Source of the DNA: Collybia mongolica
Lineage: Eukaryota > Basidiomycota > Agaricomycetes > Agaricales > Clitocybaceae
Length of the DNA stretch: 64,000 nucleotides
Assembly (NCBI GenBank): GCA_013420905.1
Contig: JAAXNY010000004.1
Span: forward strand, 3,658,001 to 3,722,000
Reading direction: 5' to 3'
Shown: positions 47,236 through 58,878 of the stretch, in pieces
How positions within the stretch are numbered: position 1 is the first letter of the stretch
Layout: each line of letters begins with the position of its first letter
Notes under the pieces: model-generated
What the model was told of the DNA's origin: nothing
Seen by the model: the letters and a program-made list of their open reading frames with translations, nothing else
Database searches by the model: none
Made by a program: the position numbers and the translations under genes

Positions 47236-47825
47236 GCCCAGGCGGGCGTCGGATGGTTGTAGGGACGGCGTGATCTTTTTCTGTCGAAACTATTGTTTTA
47301 TATGAGTCGGATAGATCCCGGTTCAACAGTATGGGGATATCGAAGCATGGCGAAGGCGTAAACGTGGCATGCGAATTTCGCATCTTAGGCTTCCCAATCA
47401 GGAAGGGAATTTAAGGTCAATTTTAGCTTAGAAATGTGAGGTCATGAGGCCAGAAACTCACTGATTGTTCATCTCAGTATACTGTCTGAGCTATAAACCG
47501 CCCACGGTGGAGACTTACCCGAGTCCAAATCAGCATTTAGTAATATCAGACGGCGGTAACAGCGGCGAATATCAACCAGGCGTCAGAAACTAAAAAAGGT
47601 CGCTGATCTTTGATGCCTGGACAACATAACGTTAATGTGGTTGTATTTAGCCTTGCTTGTCGGCGACGGCTTGATCAAACACTCCTGGCAGGTCCTGCCG
47701 AGCCCCGATGGTCACAGAAACTGTTACCCACTACGTTCATGTCGGGAAATTCAAGCCAAAAGGCTTGTTGACGACTATACACAACCTCAAAGATCTTATT
47801 GGCCGATGACTAGGAGGAAACGATA
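47236..47825. promoter_or_regulatory. Divergent promoter region, paralogue 4 and RIM13-like calpain
   Basis: Spacer between starts at 47235 (minus) and 47826 (plus). No TATA box or other gene was identified. Confidence 0.5.
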
Positions 47826-50800
47826 ATGGACAAAATAGGCAGCTCATCTGAGTCCCCGATTGATGCCGAGGCATGTCCATGTATATCGAGATATTACGTG
47901 ACCGCTAGCTCACAGCATTATACAGGCAACATATAACAAGGCCACTAAGGCTGAATTATCTAGAAACTATGATTTAGCTTTCAGGCTTTACATCAAGGCA
48001 GCAGAGCTATACCTCCACTTGGGCAGGACGGATAAAGGACATGATAAAATCGAAGCGCAGTGGAAGGCAAATGCAGGAAAGGCGCTGCAACGAGCGGAGA
48101 AGATCAAAGCTTACGTCGATCAGTCTAAGCCTAAATCTGGAACGAATTTAAGAGCTACTGATCAGGAGAGCTCATCCACGTCGCCTGACTGGGGATTAAC
48201 TCTAACTCCCATCGGAATTAACCACTTTTCGAAACGTAAGGTCCCAGATAATATGGGTCGAACGCACCTTGATCGCGTAACTTCGGCGTTTTACAGAAGA
48301 ACAATTTTATGTTTTGAAGAAGGGGGGATCCATCAACGGTCTTGTCTTTCCGATATGGGATGAAATTGTTGCTTTTCCATCAAGCGTCTCTCCCTCGTTG
48401 CAATATCAGTTCAGGCCTTCCTTGTCACTAATCACCACTCACGAGTCTTACCCCACGAATATAGGGACCCAGATGGACAACCAAAATTATCACCCGAGCA
48501 AGCTAAAGTCTCTCCCGTCTGGTGTCGGCCCAAGGTTCAAGGCGTAGCCCCCGGAGTACTGCGCCACGATAAAATCCGACGAATACTTCCACAAGAAATA
48601 CTACAACACATTGTAACGGATTGTTCTGTGTGTGCTTCAATATCTGTGTGCTTAGAACATGGCCGGAGATTTGGGTCTAACGTAGGTACTCTTTCTTAAA
48701 TTGACTCCATCTTCTCACCAGGTTCTATTTGATATGGGTCTGTTGTAAAGTTGGCAGAGGCTGCTGTCTACAGCCTCTACAACCGTTCATCAAATAGTCA
48801 TAGAACTGATCCTTGCGGTGGACATGATCTCAAGATTTTCTTTAATGGTACTTGGAGACGAGTAAGACCTTTTCCTATGAAACTTTTCAACTGATTGAAC
48901 TTTACATCTTCCTCATCGCAAAGATCAGTAAGTTTCAAATTGCTGCCTTCAAATACTAGTTAATTGCATCACGCACCTGTAGCGGTCGATGACAAGCTTC
49001 CATATCACCCGACAGATGGGACCTTAATGTGTATGTCTGTGCTCTCCCCAGCCGATGGCGGTTACTTTCAGCGCCCAAATATCTGGCCCAGCATCTTAGA
49101 AAAGGGTGTACGTTTTTGCGTAGTACTGTACTATGAAGTCGCCACTCATGTTGTATCGTCCAGTATATGAAACTCATGGGCGGATATGATTTCCCTGGAT
49201 CGTTCGTTTTTCAGCCCCTTGTTGTTATTCTGAACCGCATCAACTTTCCTATTACAGTAATTCTAGCATCGATCTTCAGTCAGTATCTATACCACATCCC
49301 CCCATTGCAATTACGAATCTTACCTAGTGCCATCGCGGGATGGATTCCGGAACATATCGAGATCAAAGGGCAAGAACCTGCTTTTGCGGTCCGTGGACGT
49401 TAATTGACCGTTGATTACTCCTAGACCCTGTTTTGAACGTGAGAAGACCTGGGAAAGAGTGTTGGAGGGGTTTCAAAACGGTGGGTAGCTCCTATTTACT
49501 TCAGAGAGAACCCACGTCTACGTGACTTAGGCCACTGTGTGCTCACTCTTGGGACCGGGACGAATCCAAAAATATCGTGGCGCGGAAACAACCTTTTGGC
49601 ATCACATAGCTATGCGGTAATCGGTAAGCCCTCAATCTCGCATTGGACCGCATCTCATGATTGATTTGGAATAGATATTGTAGAAGAGGACGCCGTACGC
49701 ACCTTTGCGGTCCTCGATACTTGGGTCAACCCAGATCACAAGAATCAGTCAAGAGAGGCGTCGAGTAAGCAGCCAAAACATCAGAACTTTCTTTTTGTAG
49801 ACGATACTCAATCAGAGACCCTGCGAATGCCTTGGACGGACGTGCTCAACGTTTTTGATGGAATATACCTCAGCTGGGATCCGACCAGGTGGCCCAGAGT
49901 ACTAACATATCACGAGTAAATCACAAATATTGGGTGTTGTGCTTGAATTGTATTGACGACCACTTAATTAGTATTTGGAAACGCAGAGGGCAGGATGAGG
50001 AATGTAGGGATTTGGGATTGTCATTCAATCAACCTCTGTAGCTCAACTCTTTTCAGCTTCAAGTCGCCAGCTATCCCTTCATTTCGACAACAGAAATGAT
50101 GAGACGGAAGAAGAAATTTGGATCCTCCTAACTCGCCATGTGGTCGATTCAGAACGAACTATGGACTTCATCTCTCTCAAGATTGAGGTAGACGATGATC
50201 TTTTAAGTAGCTCAAGCATTGTTGATCAAATCACAATTGCTGCCAAAGTATGTATTTTCGATGGCTGGAGTACACCATTCTTATCTGAACTATCCAGGGA
50301 AACTACACTAACAGCTCTCATGTTCTCGTCAGTATTTTCTGCCACATCATTTCACCCACACTGACCTGACTTCGTATAATAGGTCAGGACCCGGATACCC
50401 TCTAGCCAAAGAGCGGGTGCCCTTACTATTTTCACGTCTTATGATGGGGACGCTATGGAAATTGGGTTCACTCTGACGGCCTACGCCAGTACATCTTTTA
50501 CCATTGCCTGGGATGAAGAGGTACAGACGCCCCCATTCGTTAAAAAGGTGAGGCTCTTGCAGTCATCTTCTCCGTACAGGCTACTCAACATCCTAATAGA
50601 CCGAGGGCGTCCTCACAAACAAAAACGCGGGCGGAAATTGTACCTACCCCACATTTATGTCGAACCCACAATACCACCTACGAATCCATCCTTCAAACTG
50701 TGGTGGTGGACCCTCACTATCCGGGACGGCTAAAGCGAAAGTGGCTCTTACCGTGCAAATCAGTCGGGATATACCTGCCAACGTTACCCTCGTATGGTCA

Positions 50801-51625
50801 CAAGGCGGGAGAATTGACGAGTGCGTCTATCGCCTAAGCTTTCGTCCGATCGTGTCGAATAATATCTCACCCTCACCAGGTTAGTTGAAAAAGAGCTCGC
50901 AGGAAGTTCAGGGGCGTACGGTTATGGTTTGGCAAGGATGACAAAGGAAATCTCGGGTGAGTATGGAATATCATCTTCTCGATGTGCTGAACAATGCTCG
51001 TTTAGCTGGAGATTACACTGTCATCGTCTCTGCATTTGAACCGCGTCATATGGGTCCGTTTTCCCTTAAGGTTGAAAGTTCGAGATCATTCGATATCAAG
51101 GCCATCCCCCAGGAGGATGCAGGAATGTACACGAAAGTGACTCGGGGAGCGTGGTTCGTGGATATACGTTACTTCTAAAATCATCAACGCGTTGAAGGAC
51201 GCATACAGGAACTCAGAGACCGCTGGTGGGGGTCCAACTTCAGATCGGTATTCAAAAAACCCTATTTTTGAAATTGACGTCCCCAAATTGACGCACCTAA
51301 GGTGAGGGCGCCATAGACATTTATACAATCGGCTGACAGGTGTGACAGGATACGACTTCAGCTTTTACGCCCCTCCACGGCAACTTCGCTTAATATCACG
51401 ATCTTCCCGGCATCCACGAACGGCTCTTTTGGGAAGCATATAGCGACTTCTGGAGCATATAATGATGCGATATCGGGCGTGGCGACCTCTCAGATATCTC
51501 TCCGGGCCGGAAAATACTGGGCTGTACCTTCGACCTATAATCCTGGGGTTCAGGCGGGATTTCAGCTTATCTTATATACTACCGCCGCAGATGTACAGAT
51601 AACGGAAAAGAGGCCGAACTGTTGA
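47826..51625 (+). CDS. RIM13: PalB/Rim13 calpain-like cysteine protease of the pH-signalling pathway
   Basis: Twenty-two exons: 47826-47870, 47926-48235, 48297-48367, 48415-48681, 48751-48861, 48924-48927, 48983-49107, 49164-49201, 49258-49278, 49328-49369, 49425-49480, 49531-49623, 49675-49915, 49972-50003, 50057-50247, 50298-50327, 50383-50547, 50600-50820, 50880-50956, 51006-51153, 51209-51301, 51349-51625. They give 885 residues. An N-terminal MIT domain (about 16-90) should dock on ESCRT-III. The protease core has Cys212 (DCSVCAS), His389 (LLASHSYAV) and Asn413 (DTWVNP). Two C2-like calpain domains follow, the second and its repeat marked by TAGG. Rim13 cleaves the PacC/Rim101 regulator at alkaline pH on endosomes. 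The introns after exon 1 and exon 10 begin with GC. Exon 6 has four bases. Confidence 0.93.
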
Positions 51626-51819
51626 TTATCTCTTTATGCTGGTGGCCGGGTCGAGAATTGAGCATATAGCCAAATGAGCAGGATGCCATGCCTTAGCGGG
51701 CTTGGACGCCTGGCATTATGCGGAACATATCAAGTGCATTCGACGTCACTGGTCGGGTTTTGGTTACAAGGTAGAGCGTAGAGCACAAGTAGAATGAACG
51801 ACAACATCAAAACTTTAAG

Positions 51820-52587
51820 TTAGTAGCCCCATAAATTTCGGCCCTGTTGCCCAATGTCCCTTTGAATATGCGGATTGATCATTTGCACTGACGTGGGGTA
51901 TGAATGGTAGATAGGAGGGAGAGGACGCGAGATTGAGCGGGAGGGGTCTGTACACCACGCCATCAAGCACGGTTCTGTCAAAGCCATTAAAGTTGAAGGG
52001 GATACGGGTCGAATTGGCCTGAACACTTGTTTTGTCGTTTTAAACATAGGTACTGAAGGGGTTATATGCTGGGTAATGCTCTCTTCCTGAAGTATTGCTG
52101 TATCGTCCTTGGGGTTTATATCTGAGGACAAGAGGTTTTTATCAAGATATTTTGAAAACTGACTGACTCGCATCCGGGCGAAGCCTCGGATCGCAAAAGT
52201 TGTTCTTCTAGGCTGTTGAAAGATAACTCTGTATCGGTTAGGGTGAGTCTTGGAGCAGCTTTTGATAGAGAACTGCTGTATCGTGCCCTGAACTGGCCCA
52301 GACGACACCATGCTTCTGAGAACAGCAATGCTGCGTGCGGTGTACGGTAACGGGACAGGTGTAGCGATTGGTATTTCTTGGATTGACTGTCCGTTGACTC
52401 TCGAGTCCTCTGCCCATTGATATGACGGTTGCGCTTGTCTCTCATTGAAATATTGAATGGTCTCCGGGTTTGGGATAGCACATCCGGACACCGCCGACGG
52501 CGGGACCGCTGCTTGATCGTCGACATCGGCATGTGCAGCAGTCGAAGTATATTCTTCACTGGTAAGGGTTTCGGTCTGAGTGATCAT
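51820..52587 (-). CDS. Orphan single-exon ORF
   Basis: An uninterrupted frame of 255 residues, long for chance at this base composition. I recognise no domain. It is rich in Ser, Pro, Thr and Arg, with a moderately basic middle (RYRVIFQQPRRTTFAIRG). No signal peptide or membrane helix. A TATA box is not obvious, and the 3' end faces the calpain gene 194 bases away. The absence of introns is unusual among its neighbours. It may be a young lineage-specific gene or a chance frame. Confidence 0.45.
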   Translation of the reverse strand: MITQTETLTSEEYTSTAAHADVDDQAAVPPSAVSGCAIPNPETIQYFNERQAQPSYQWAEDSRVNGQSIQEIPIATPVPLPYTARSIAVLRSMVSSGPVQGTIQQFSIKSCSKTHPNRYRVIFQQPRRTTFAIRGFARMRVSQFSKYLDKNLLSSDINPKDDTAILQEESITQHITPSVPMFKTTKQVFRPIRPVSPSTLMALTEPCLMAWCTDPSRSISRPLPPIYHSYPTSVQMINPHIQRDIGQQGRNLWGY

Positions 52588-52953
52588 TTTGAGAGACCAC
52601 TTAATGTTATTTTTGGGGATAAATTATGATGTGACGCATCCCCACTAATGCGTCACGTGGGCGTTATTTGTCGTGAAAGTAACACACTAAATTGCAAGAA
52701 ATTTATTAACTGTTATAAGGTGGCTTTGGGTTTGGCCTTCAGTGGTATAGATATTGATAGTTTGTTGCGACACTCGAAAGTTACAACCATGCATTGAATA
52801 TAAAAGAGTATATGATATCCTTAATAGGCAACAATAGCCAGAAGCATATGAATGTATCCATTGAGAAACCCGTATTATGTATGTCCAAAGGTGTCTGTCA
52901 ATCACGCATAACTAAAAACGATATAATACAATGGTGGTGTTATGAGGCGAATC
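52588..52953. other. Spacer without a gene
   Basis: AT-rich sequence between two minus-strand genes. A near-palindromic GATGTGACGCATC / GATGCGTCACGTG context lies at 52629-52660, with two copies of ATGCGTCAC-like text. No coding frame was found. Confidence 0.5.
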
Positions 52954-54285
52954 CTAGAGAAAAGTAAAACCAAGAGAGGACAAGTTTGAGAGGTGAGATC
53001 TTACATGAATAGCAAATATTCTCCTGTCTGGTATTAGCGCCCTATCGCAGTGCAGTTGACCTTGGAAAACTGCGTAGGAGTTTAAATTCTGAACAAGCCG
53101 TTCTGTGAAGGGAGACACGCCGTCTACGCTGATATGGAATGTCTGAGTTGACTGACTGGGTGGATTGAATTCGTGTATTGTTATGGTATTTGGTTTTCCA
53201 TGGGCATGCGGGAGGCCTACAGACGTGTGCTTATCTCCGGCTACGTTGCAGCTGTCCTTTGCATCAGTTTCGTCGAAGCATGTTATCCTTTCGCCCCCCC
53301 ACTGCCACCAAGCTAGTGGTCCATGGTTGCTAAGCTGGTCCAGACGTTCCTTTTGAAGGACGAAGTTGACTACAGAGTATGCGTCTCCATTAATAAGCAT
53401 CGTGAGGGTAAAGATAACAAAGAGGTCGTTCCAGTTCTGCCATGTCTTGAGTTGCTCGCCAGACAACGGAGTGCAAACGAAATTCTCTACAACAACCCCC
53501 CGGGCGATAGAAGGCATAGCTATACTGGCCGTCCCCTGGAAGAATCCAGGATAAAAGCACCAAAAGTCAATGCATCGAGAAGAAATGTTTGTAGTCAAGA
53601 GCTTGTCCCTGCTGAGGAATGAAAAGGATGACATGGCCCCAGCAGATGAATTCTGCACCTATAACCAATAATTTAGCTCTGAAAACGAAGGATAGGACGT
53701 ACGGAGAAACCAACCAGATGATCATATGGAGTACCATTCGCCCAGCCAATAATATGCAGACAACTCGTGGTGCTCCCGGTAAGCAGAATCCCAACTATTT
53801 CTCCATAGATTTGGAGTTGGTAGGAATAAAGTGTGTCTTGAAACGGTATAGTTGTCTTTGAGACAATCGATAGCGGATGGCGCCTGGAGTGGGCCTCAAA
53901 GGTCAAATATCTAATATTTACCTGTTTCGTCGGCTCCTGACTAGGATTAAGGAGTAAGGCGCGTTGAGGAACAAAGCAACAAAGCATACATGGTGAGAAT
54001 TGCCATTAGGCCCTGGGATTCATCAACTTGGAACGTCACGATACGTTCTAGAGGATTTTGAAGGCCGGGATTGATCTTGATCATCGATATGTTTCCAGGA
54101 TGAGATCTGTCGTAGGACTCAGGCAATCTTGCATATCCTATATGGTCCTTGATAACGCGACTATCGAGGTAAGGCTTCGCGTAGAGCAGATAATTCGGGG
54201 TAAGATTGAGTTCGAGACCTAGCGAAAGGTTGTCGGTCCCGGGGCCTATAATCTTGGCAATTTTCCGGGTAGCTGATGATGGCAT
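52954..54285 (-). CDS. F-box-associated protein without a visible F-box
   Basis: Exons 54285-53990, 53940-53715, 53658-52954 give 408 residues. The sequence follows the pattern of the beta-rich region behind the F-box in many agaricomycete F-box proteins: FQVDESQGLMAILT, then KQVNIRYLTFEAHSRRHPLS, YSYQLQIYGEIVGILLTG, CLHIIGWANGTP, SSFSFLSRDKLL and IARGVVVENFVC. These resemble degenerate WD-like blades. The usual N-terminal F-box (LP.E.L..I) is missing: the first exon begins MPSSATRKIAKIIGPG. Either an upstream exon was not found or this is an F-box-less derivative. If an F-box exists, the protein would be a substrate receptor of an SCF ubiquitin ligase. Confidence 0.7.
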
Positions 54286-54739
54286 GAGCGATGTTCAAAT
54301 ATGTTCAAGTCGATCGACGGTTTGTGAGTTGTCGGAGGAAAATACCAGTTGAAAACCCAAGCCCTTCACGAGTTTTTATACCTGACCTCATCCTCGTATT
54401 CTTAAACTTGAATTATACGCGAATTCCCGTAAGAGAACAACCAAAGACTCGGAAGAACAAAACGCCACAGCGGTGCCTGTTGTCAAGGCTCTTGGACAAC
54501 AAACAACGACAATCCCAAATCGGAAGTTTCCTCTATCATTCACATCACACCGAACACAAGGAGCATAACGATGGGAACACCCAGGGCACAATAACGAAAT
54601 ATGACTCGAACGTCAACATGCTTTATATGATGATTACAACGCACCTAAAAACTAAACGTGTTGTGTAGAAGCGCAGCAGTGACATGTGTCATGGGTGTCA
54701 TAGGATCCCGAAGAATGAGTAGCACATTCACATTGTCTA
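54286..54739. other. Spacer between the F-box-associated gene and Uso1
   Basis: Would hold the promoter of the former and the 3' flank of the latter. No F-box-like exon was found on the minus strand. The plus-strand frame 54291-54668 has no motif. Confidence 0.5.
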
Positions 54740-57700
54740 TCACTCACTGTCCCCATCGTCATCGTCATCGCCTTCATCTTCCGAGACTTCTTGCCCTGCT
54801 TCCCTGAGCCTGGCCTTGTCGCGCTTCCTTTTACTAGTAACTTCGTCCAGTAGCACTAGCAAATCCTCCTGTTCCTTCTCAGTATCTTTTCGTCTTTCTT
54901 CTGATGCTCGTAGTTCTGAAGATAATGCATCCATTTGCTTTTTTAGAGTGATCAACTGGAGGGCAAAAGTGTCAACTGGACAGAGCTGTTGGGAAACATG
55001 TTGCCTTTACCTCATCGTCGTTGGAGCTGGATGCGTTCTTCAATTGTTTCTGCAAGCGCTCTATCTCTTCGGACTGGTTGCGGATGACATCGCGCAGTGA
55101 CGCCACAAGCATGGCAGTCTCAGCATTTTGTCCTGTGAGTTGTTCATTCTGTCGTCCAAGAAACAGATAGCTGAAGACGTACCGGAAGCCGAAGACAGTT
55201 GATCAGGCTCTGTTGAGAGTCCCCTCTGAATTGTGTCTATAGAATATGCTCTAGAAGGGCTTTTGTCAAGATCCAGAAGAATCTTACAATAATTTGACTT
55301 CCAAAAGTCAACAAACGCCCAGTCGAACCATATTTCTCCCTCGTCCTCGGTCTCCGGTTTCAGGGAGGGTTGGAGATATGAAGCGGATGGATATTGCAAA
55401 ACCACGCTGTCAGGTCCGACGGCTTTAAAACGGTCATCTTCGCGGAGCCGAGCCATACGGCCAACTAGTGTGTCAATACCGAGGCGGTTGAGGATAGGAT
55501 ATATTGTTGCTCTAAATTTGAAGATGTAAGCCGAGTAACGGGTGTTGTTTGAGTGACAGAAATTATACCTTGAAATTTCACCGGGTTCCCGATCAAACTC
55601 GTAGCATATTCCAAGAAGAAAAGCGCACAGAGCGGGGACGATTGAATCAGCCTCTGATGTCTGGTTAATAGGTTCAACCAGCTACAAAGGGAAGGATGAT
55701 TAAGAAATAACTACGTAAACGGCCCGAGTTAATGACGACGTACCACGCCAAACCCACCAGCGTCCAAAAAGTCTCGAACAGATTTTGGATCTTCCCATAG
55801 CCATTGTGAGAGCAAGCAGAGGTAACCAACTACCAAACGGTCCCATTCCCTTGATTCTCTGTCAGACGTACTGGCCCGCGAGCGGGACAGAAACGAAAGG
55901 GAGAGATTCTCGCTCAGAATGTGTAGGAGGGTCTGTGGTGGTTCGTCATCATCGGATTCAGGCTGTGGCGCTGGCGGTGGTGCACCGTCTGCGGGTATAA
56001 AGAGGCTACCTGCATTCTTTTCCGGGTGAACTGAGACCGGTGGAGGCGTAATCAATCGTGCCAATGATTTGACACGTGGGGAGGATCGAAGGAGGTGGGA
56101 GAAAAGAAGAGTTGCAAGGTGCGTTGATGTTACACTGCCTGAGTCAAGGCTTGACGTAGAACTTGGGGGTGTAATGAGAGCATGGAGGAGCAGTGTTATT
56201 GGCACTCCAGATAAACCTAGATATTTCTGTAAGAGAACGACAGGGTCGATAGATGTAACAATATAGTATACCTGCACCCTCGGTGGGAAGCATCGCTTGT
56301 ACGATGGCCAGCCTGATTTCATCTTTGCGAACAAAGTTCTGTCGATTGTTTCCCCACTGTCATTATTTTATTGATATGACAAGGCCTTACCTCAAATACG
56401 TTCACAGCTGCGGCACGCAATTCCAAACCTTCTTTCATCCGTTTCGCACTTTCTAATCCATTGTACTCTCCGTGTAGTGTCAGTTCCATGAGAACGTCAA
56501 GTGCAGAAGCGGGCTCCAGCCGGTCCCATTCCTCTCCGTTAGTTTCCGGTACGGGCATGTATGGCGTCAATGTTATTTCTGACAGAGGAAAACTTAAATT
56601 GGGCGGAAGGAGTCGAAGAGCCTGTTGTAGTTGTTAGCTCGGCGTTAGAAGTTCCCTAGATTCTAACGGCAAACCTGGGTTTTGAGGGAAGTTGGTGCGT
56701 TTGATGCTAGTGCCATCTCCACGAGACATCTCGTAAATGCAGAGGCTTCTTGAGCCTAAGACCATCTTTAGTTCCATCCATACCATTATTGTCATTGTAT
56801 CACCTACACTGCTTCCTTTAGTACCTATAAGCATGCCCATTATACCCACCACGAGTGCGGCGTTGGCCTGCTTTTGACCGTCCCAAAATTGTAGCGCGAA
56901 TTCTTGGGGCGCAGAATCCCGAATTTGTAAAGAGGGAGGAAAAAGCAGGAGCGAGCATAGAACTGGAGGCAGAGGCGTTTCCCGGAAATAACTCTAATAC
57001 GAAGTTAGACAAGGTTTCGGATTATAGAGAGGACGGACTTGATTTGAAGTATTGAATCGAAGCAAACCGTCGACGCACGTCAAAGCAGCATGTGCCACCG
57101 GACCTCCCTCAACTCCTCCCTCCTGTGTAACTGTGTTGAAGAGTTTTTCAAATGCTCCTTCAAAAGCCAGGACTTTCTGAATATCGGGACTTTGAGATAT
57201 AAGGGCTTGCACCATCGTGATCGCCTCTGGAAAGGGTAAAATGTAAGCAACGTCGAATGAAGTGTTGCTTATGAATACATGACGAAGGATAGTCGGGGAC
57301 GATGGATAGTGCGCTGATGTTCCTCGGGAATTGTGGAAATAAATATATCTCCTCCGAAGATACATCCCGGAATCAGATCGCATCGAGAAAATCGTTGATA
57401 GTTCCTATCCTGGGGTAGGCGTTTACGAGGAACGGCGCATGTTTTCTAACAAATTAGATTTAACTCACCATTACGAATAACCTCTCTCTTATCCTCGAGT
57501 ACTGAGACAACACTCCCAGTACCAGTTGGCGCCTTAAGAAAATAGCCCTGCACGACTTGACGCCTGTTCTGTACTAGTGTAGATAGATATTGGAGAGTAG
57601 CAAATCGTGTGTAGAAGTTACTGTCACCGAGCAGAGAAAACAAGGTATGAGTCGTCTTCTCGTCCGCCAGCACATAGTCAGTGTGTTTGAAGCCGAGCTC

Positions 57701-58009
57701 CTTGCCACCCGACAATCCCTCCTCAACGTCACATAATATGTTCAGTGTTTCGAGTACAGCCTTTCCAATTTCTGCATCCACTTCTGCATCGTTCGACAAA
57801 ACTTCAAGAAGGCCTGGTAGGGCACGATCACCAACATCGTGTTTGCAATCGCGAGCAAGGCCCTTCAACGCCAATACCGCTGCCCTTCTATCGGCCAGGA
57901 GAGTGGCAGGAGAAAGTCTATCACTGAGTCGGCCGATGGTATCCGCAGCTGTCTGGGGAGCCCCCGTGGGCCCTCGTAAAGCGACATAAGTTTGAGAGAA
58001 GAACTCCAT
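54740..58009 (-). CDS. USO1: Uso1/p115 vesicle-tethering factor
   Basis: Exons 58009-57469, 57226-57039, 56993-56808, 56755-56675, 56621-56391, 56338-56272, 56216-55744, 55681-55569, 55511-55288, 55236-55183, 55132-55011, 54955-54740 give 831 residues. The N-terminal head is an armadillo array (ADTIGRLSDRLSPATLLADRRAAVLALKG shows the classic start, then TLQYLSTLVQNRRQVVQ). The later p115 head block contains ICYEFDREPGEISRATIYPIL. A coiled coil begins near NAETAMLVASLRDVIRNQSEEIERLQ, and the protein ends in an acidic tail. It tethers ER-derived COPII vesicles to the Golgi with Rab1/Ypt1. The tail is much shorter than in yeast Uso1 and closer to animal p115. Intron 1 is 242 nt, four to five times the usual length here. 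Confidence 0.93.
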
Positions 58010-58878
58010 ACGAACACGTCTGTGGCAACTTGAGATCAACAGCCAACAGAGTTGCTGTCACGTGCAACTGTTGGCCTCAACCTGTACCTTTTCTGTTGGG
58101 AATTACAATCCCAACCTACATGCATGCCAGCTAATCAGAAGTCCTACTACGCTATTTGCTTCATCCGAGGATTACAAGGTCACGAAGCTGCTATAATCCT
58201 TGATCTAATTCCCTGGGCCCTGACCCGTTCCTTGCCAAGGACCTATTTCATCACCCTGGCCACAACTGCAACTGGGTGATTCATCTATGACCAGGACTTT
58301 TTCTGGATTGAACCAGAACTACCACAATAACAACTTTGCTAACTTCATATAACGCTTGGTGGCACTGTTTGGAAACTGAGACCTCTTGCGGGCTTTTATG
58401 CCAATGCTACTACGTCACTCTTCACCCTGCCTGGATTCCGTACAACTACGGCGACACGCTACTTGAAGTCATCTGACGTCCCTGACTCTCACGAGTAAAA
58501 CTGCGCCTAGCTTCCGGGCCTTGTTCGTCCTTGAATATCGACGACGGAAGCCTTTTCGACAAATCACACGCATCACTAGTATCCGCGAAGAGGAATGTAG
58601 ATCCTTGACAATATAAACCCGCGTTACTAACTCTCCGCCACACATCTACATTACATATACTTGGTAATCCACGCCCACTTCTAAAGGGATTCATTGCCTT
58701 TCTGGTCAATCCGAAGGGCTTTATCAATCAAGCAAGCGCTTCTGCTTCTCCACGTCAGGGATAATTTTGAAGATCAGCCAGATATTTGGGTCTTTATCTC
58801 AAACTGTTGCCACGCCCAACGGATAAAAGCCCGCTGATGAGGAGAAGAAAAATTGCTCTTGTGCTCCCTCATCAAAAC
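58010..58878. promoter_or_regulatory. Divergent promoter region, Uso1 and P450
   Basis: 869 bases between the starts at 58009 (minus) and 58879 (plus). Open frames at 58052-58279 and 58446-58727 lack motifs. In-frame Met codons of the P450 reading also lie at 58786 and 58837, so the leader of that gene may begin earlier. Confidence 0.45.
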
